From: Phycisphaerae bacterium
Lineage (GTDB): Bacteria > Planctomycetota > Phycisphaerae > UBA1845 > Fen-1342
Direction of reading: 5' to 3'
Length of the DNA: 43,764 nt
Assembly (NCBI GenBank): GCA_017999985.1
Contig: JAGNKU010000023.1
Coordinates: 1 to 43,764 of the forward strand
How positions within the stretch are numbered: position 1 is the first letter of the stretch; each line of letters starts with the position of its first letter. This document shows, piece by piece, positions 43,742 through 43,764 of this stretch. Made by a program: the position numbers and the translations under genes. The notes beneath the pieces are model-generated. The model had not been told where the DNA came from, did no database searches, and saw nothing but the letters and a program-made list of their open reading frames with translations.

Positions 43742-43764
43742 TGGAGCCGATGAGATTCGAACTC
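43742..43764 (-). tRNA. 3' end of a tRNA gene, cut by the window edge
   Basis: Read on the minus strand, the last 23 bases give GAG-TTCGAAT-CTC with T-loop consensus TTCGAAT, a T-stem side CTCAT, the acceptor strand CGGCTCC and discriminator A, without encoded CCA. The partner acceptor strand should be GGAGCCG beyond the window. The anticodon is outside, so the amino acid is unknown. Confidence 0.75.

Overview
The window looks like chromosomal DNA of a planctomycete, most likely of the Phycisphaerae side of Planctomycetota. The GC content is high by eye. Five secreted proteins end in dockerin-like tails; four carry paired FGDIN motifs and the tail of the C25 protease is divergent. Two genes have the planctomycete-style prepilin N-terminus ([16 protein letters not shown]). 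One protein ends in a PEP-CTERM sorting signal, and one has an N-terminal CxxC...CPECGR zinc ribbon. There is no rRNA, phage, insertion sequence or CRISPR array. A partial tRNA lies at the right edge.

Layout. 1-542 has no credible gene but several palindromes. 543-1865 (-) is a gingipain-like C25 protease. 2102-8018 (+) is a carbohydrate uptake unit: lipoprotein sugar-binding protein, Fic-domain protein, double ABC ATPase, permease and PfkB kinase. The Fic gene sits between the binding protein and the ATPase. 8082-12847 (-) holds four envelope genes: a lipoprotein leader fused to the C-terminal end of a GH38 alpha-mannosidase, a lipoprotein of unknown function, an NlpC/P60 hydrolase with a degenerate amidase-like N-terminus, and a DUF4855-like protein.

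13126-20227 contains two copies of a two-gene module: a prepilin-type protein followed by a small membrane-anchored zinc-ribbon protein. Between them lie a large secreted zinc protease with a dockerin-like tail (-) and a PEP-CTERM protein (+). 20777-29246 (+) is a tandem run of three large secreted modular proteins with dockerin-like tails. Two of them share an unnamed repeated domain and a nearly identical 177-bp tail. The third joins an uncharacterised catalytic-looking domain to an eight-blade propeller, an Ig-like domain and a LamG domain. A stand-alone homologue of that N-terminal domain (29404-30495, -) is bracketed by 71-bp inverted repeats.

30657-42207 is a second carbohydrate region: a GH35/GH42-like glycosidase, a parallel beta-helix protein, an ABC importer (binding protein and two permeases, no ATPase), a cytoplasmic hybrid histidine kinase and a GH63-like glycosidase. 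The right end holds a small lipoprotein, a zinc-ribbon membrane protein and the tRNA end.

The picture is of a polysaccharide-degrading, protein-secreting heterotroph: exported enzymes and adhesive modular proteins act outside, and two ABC systems bring sugars in. The points most worth a second look are the GH38-tail chimera, the inverted-repeat-flanked gene and its convergent homologue, the duplicated prepilin/zinc-ribbon module, the Fic gene inside an ABC operon, the unnamed repeated beta-domain with its dockerin-like tail, and the dead amidase domain on the NlpC/P60 protein. All family calls were made by reading the sequence, without database searches.
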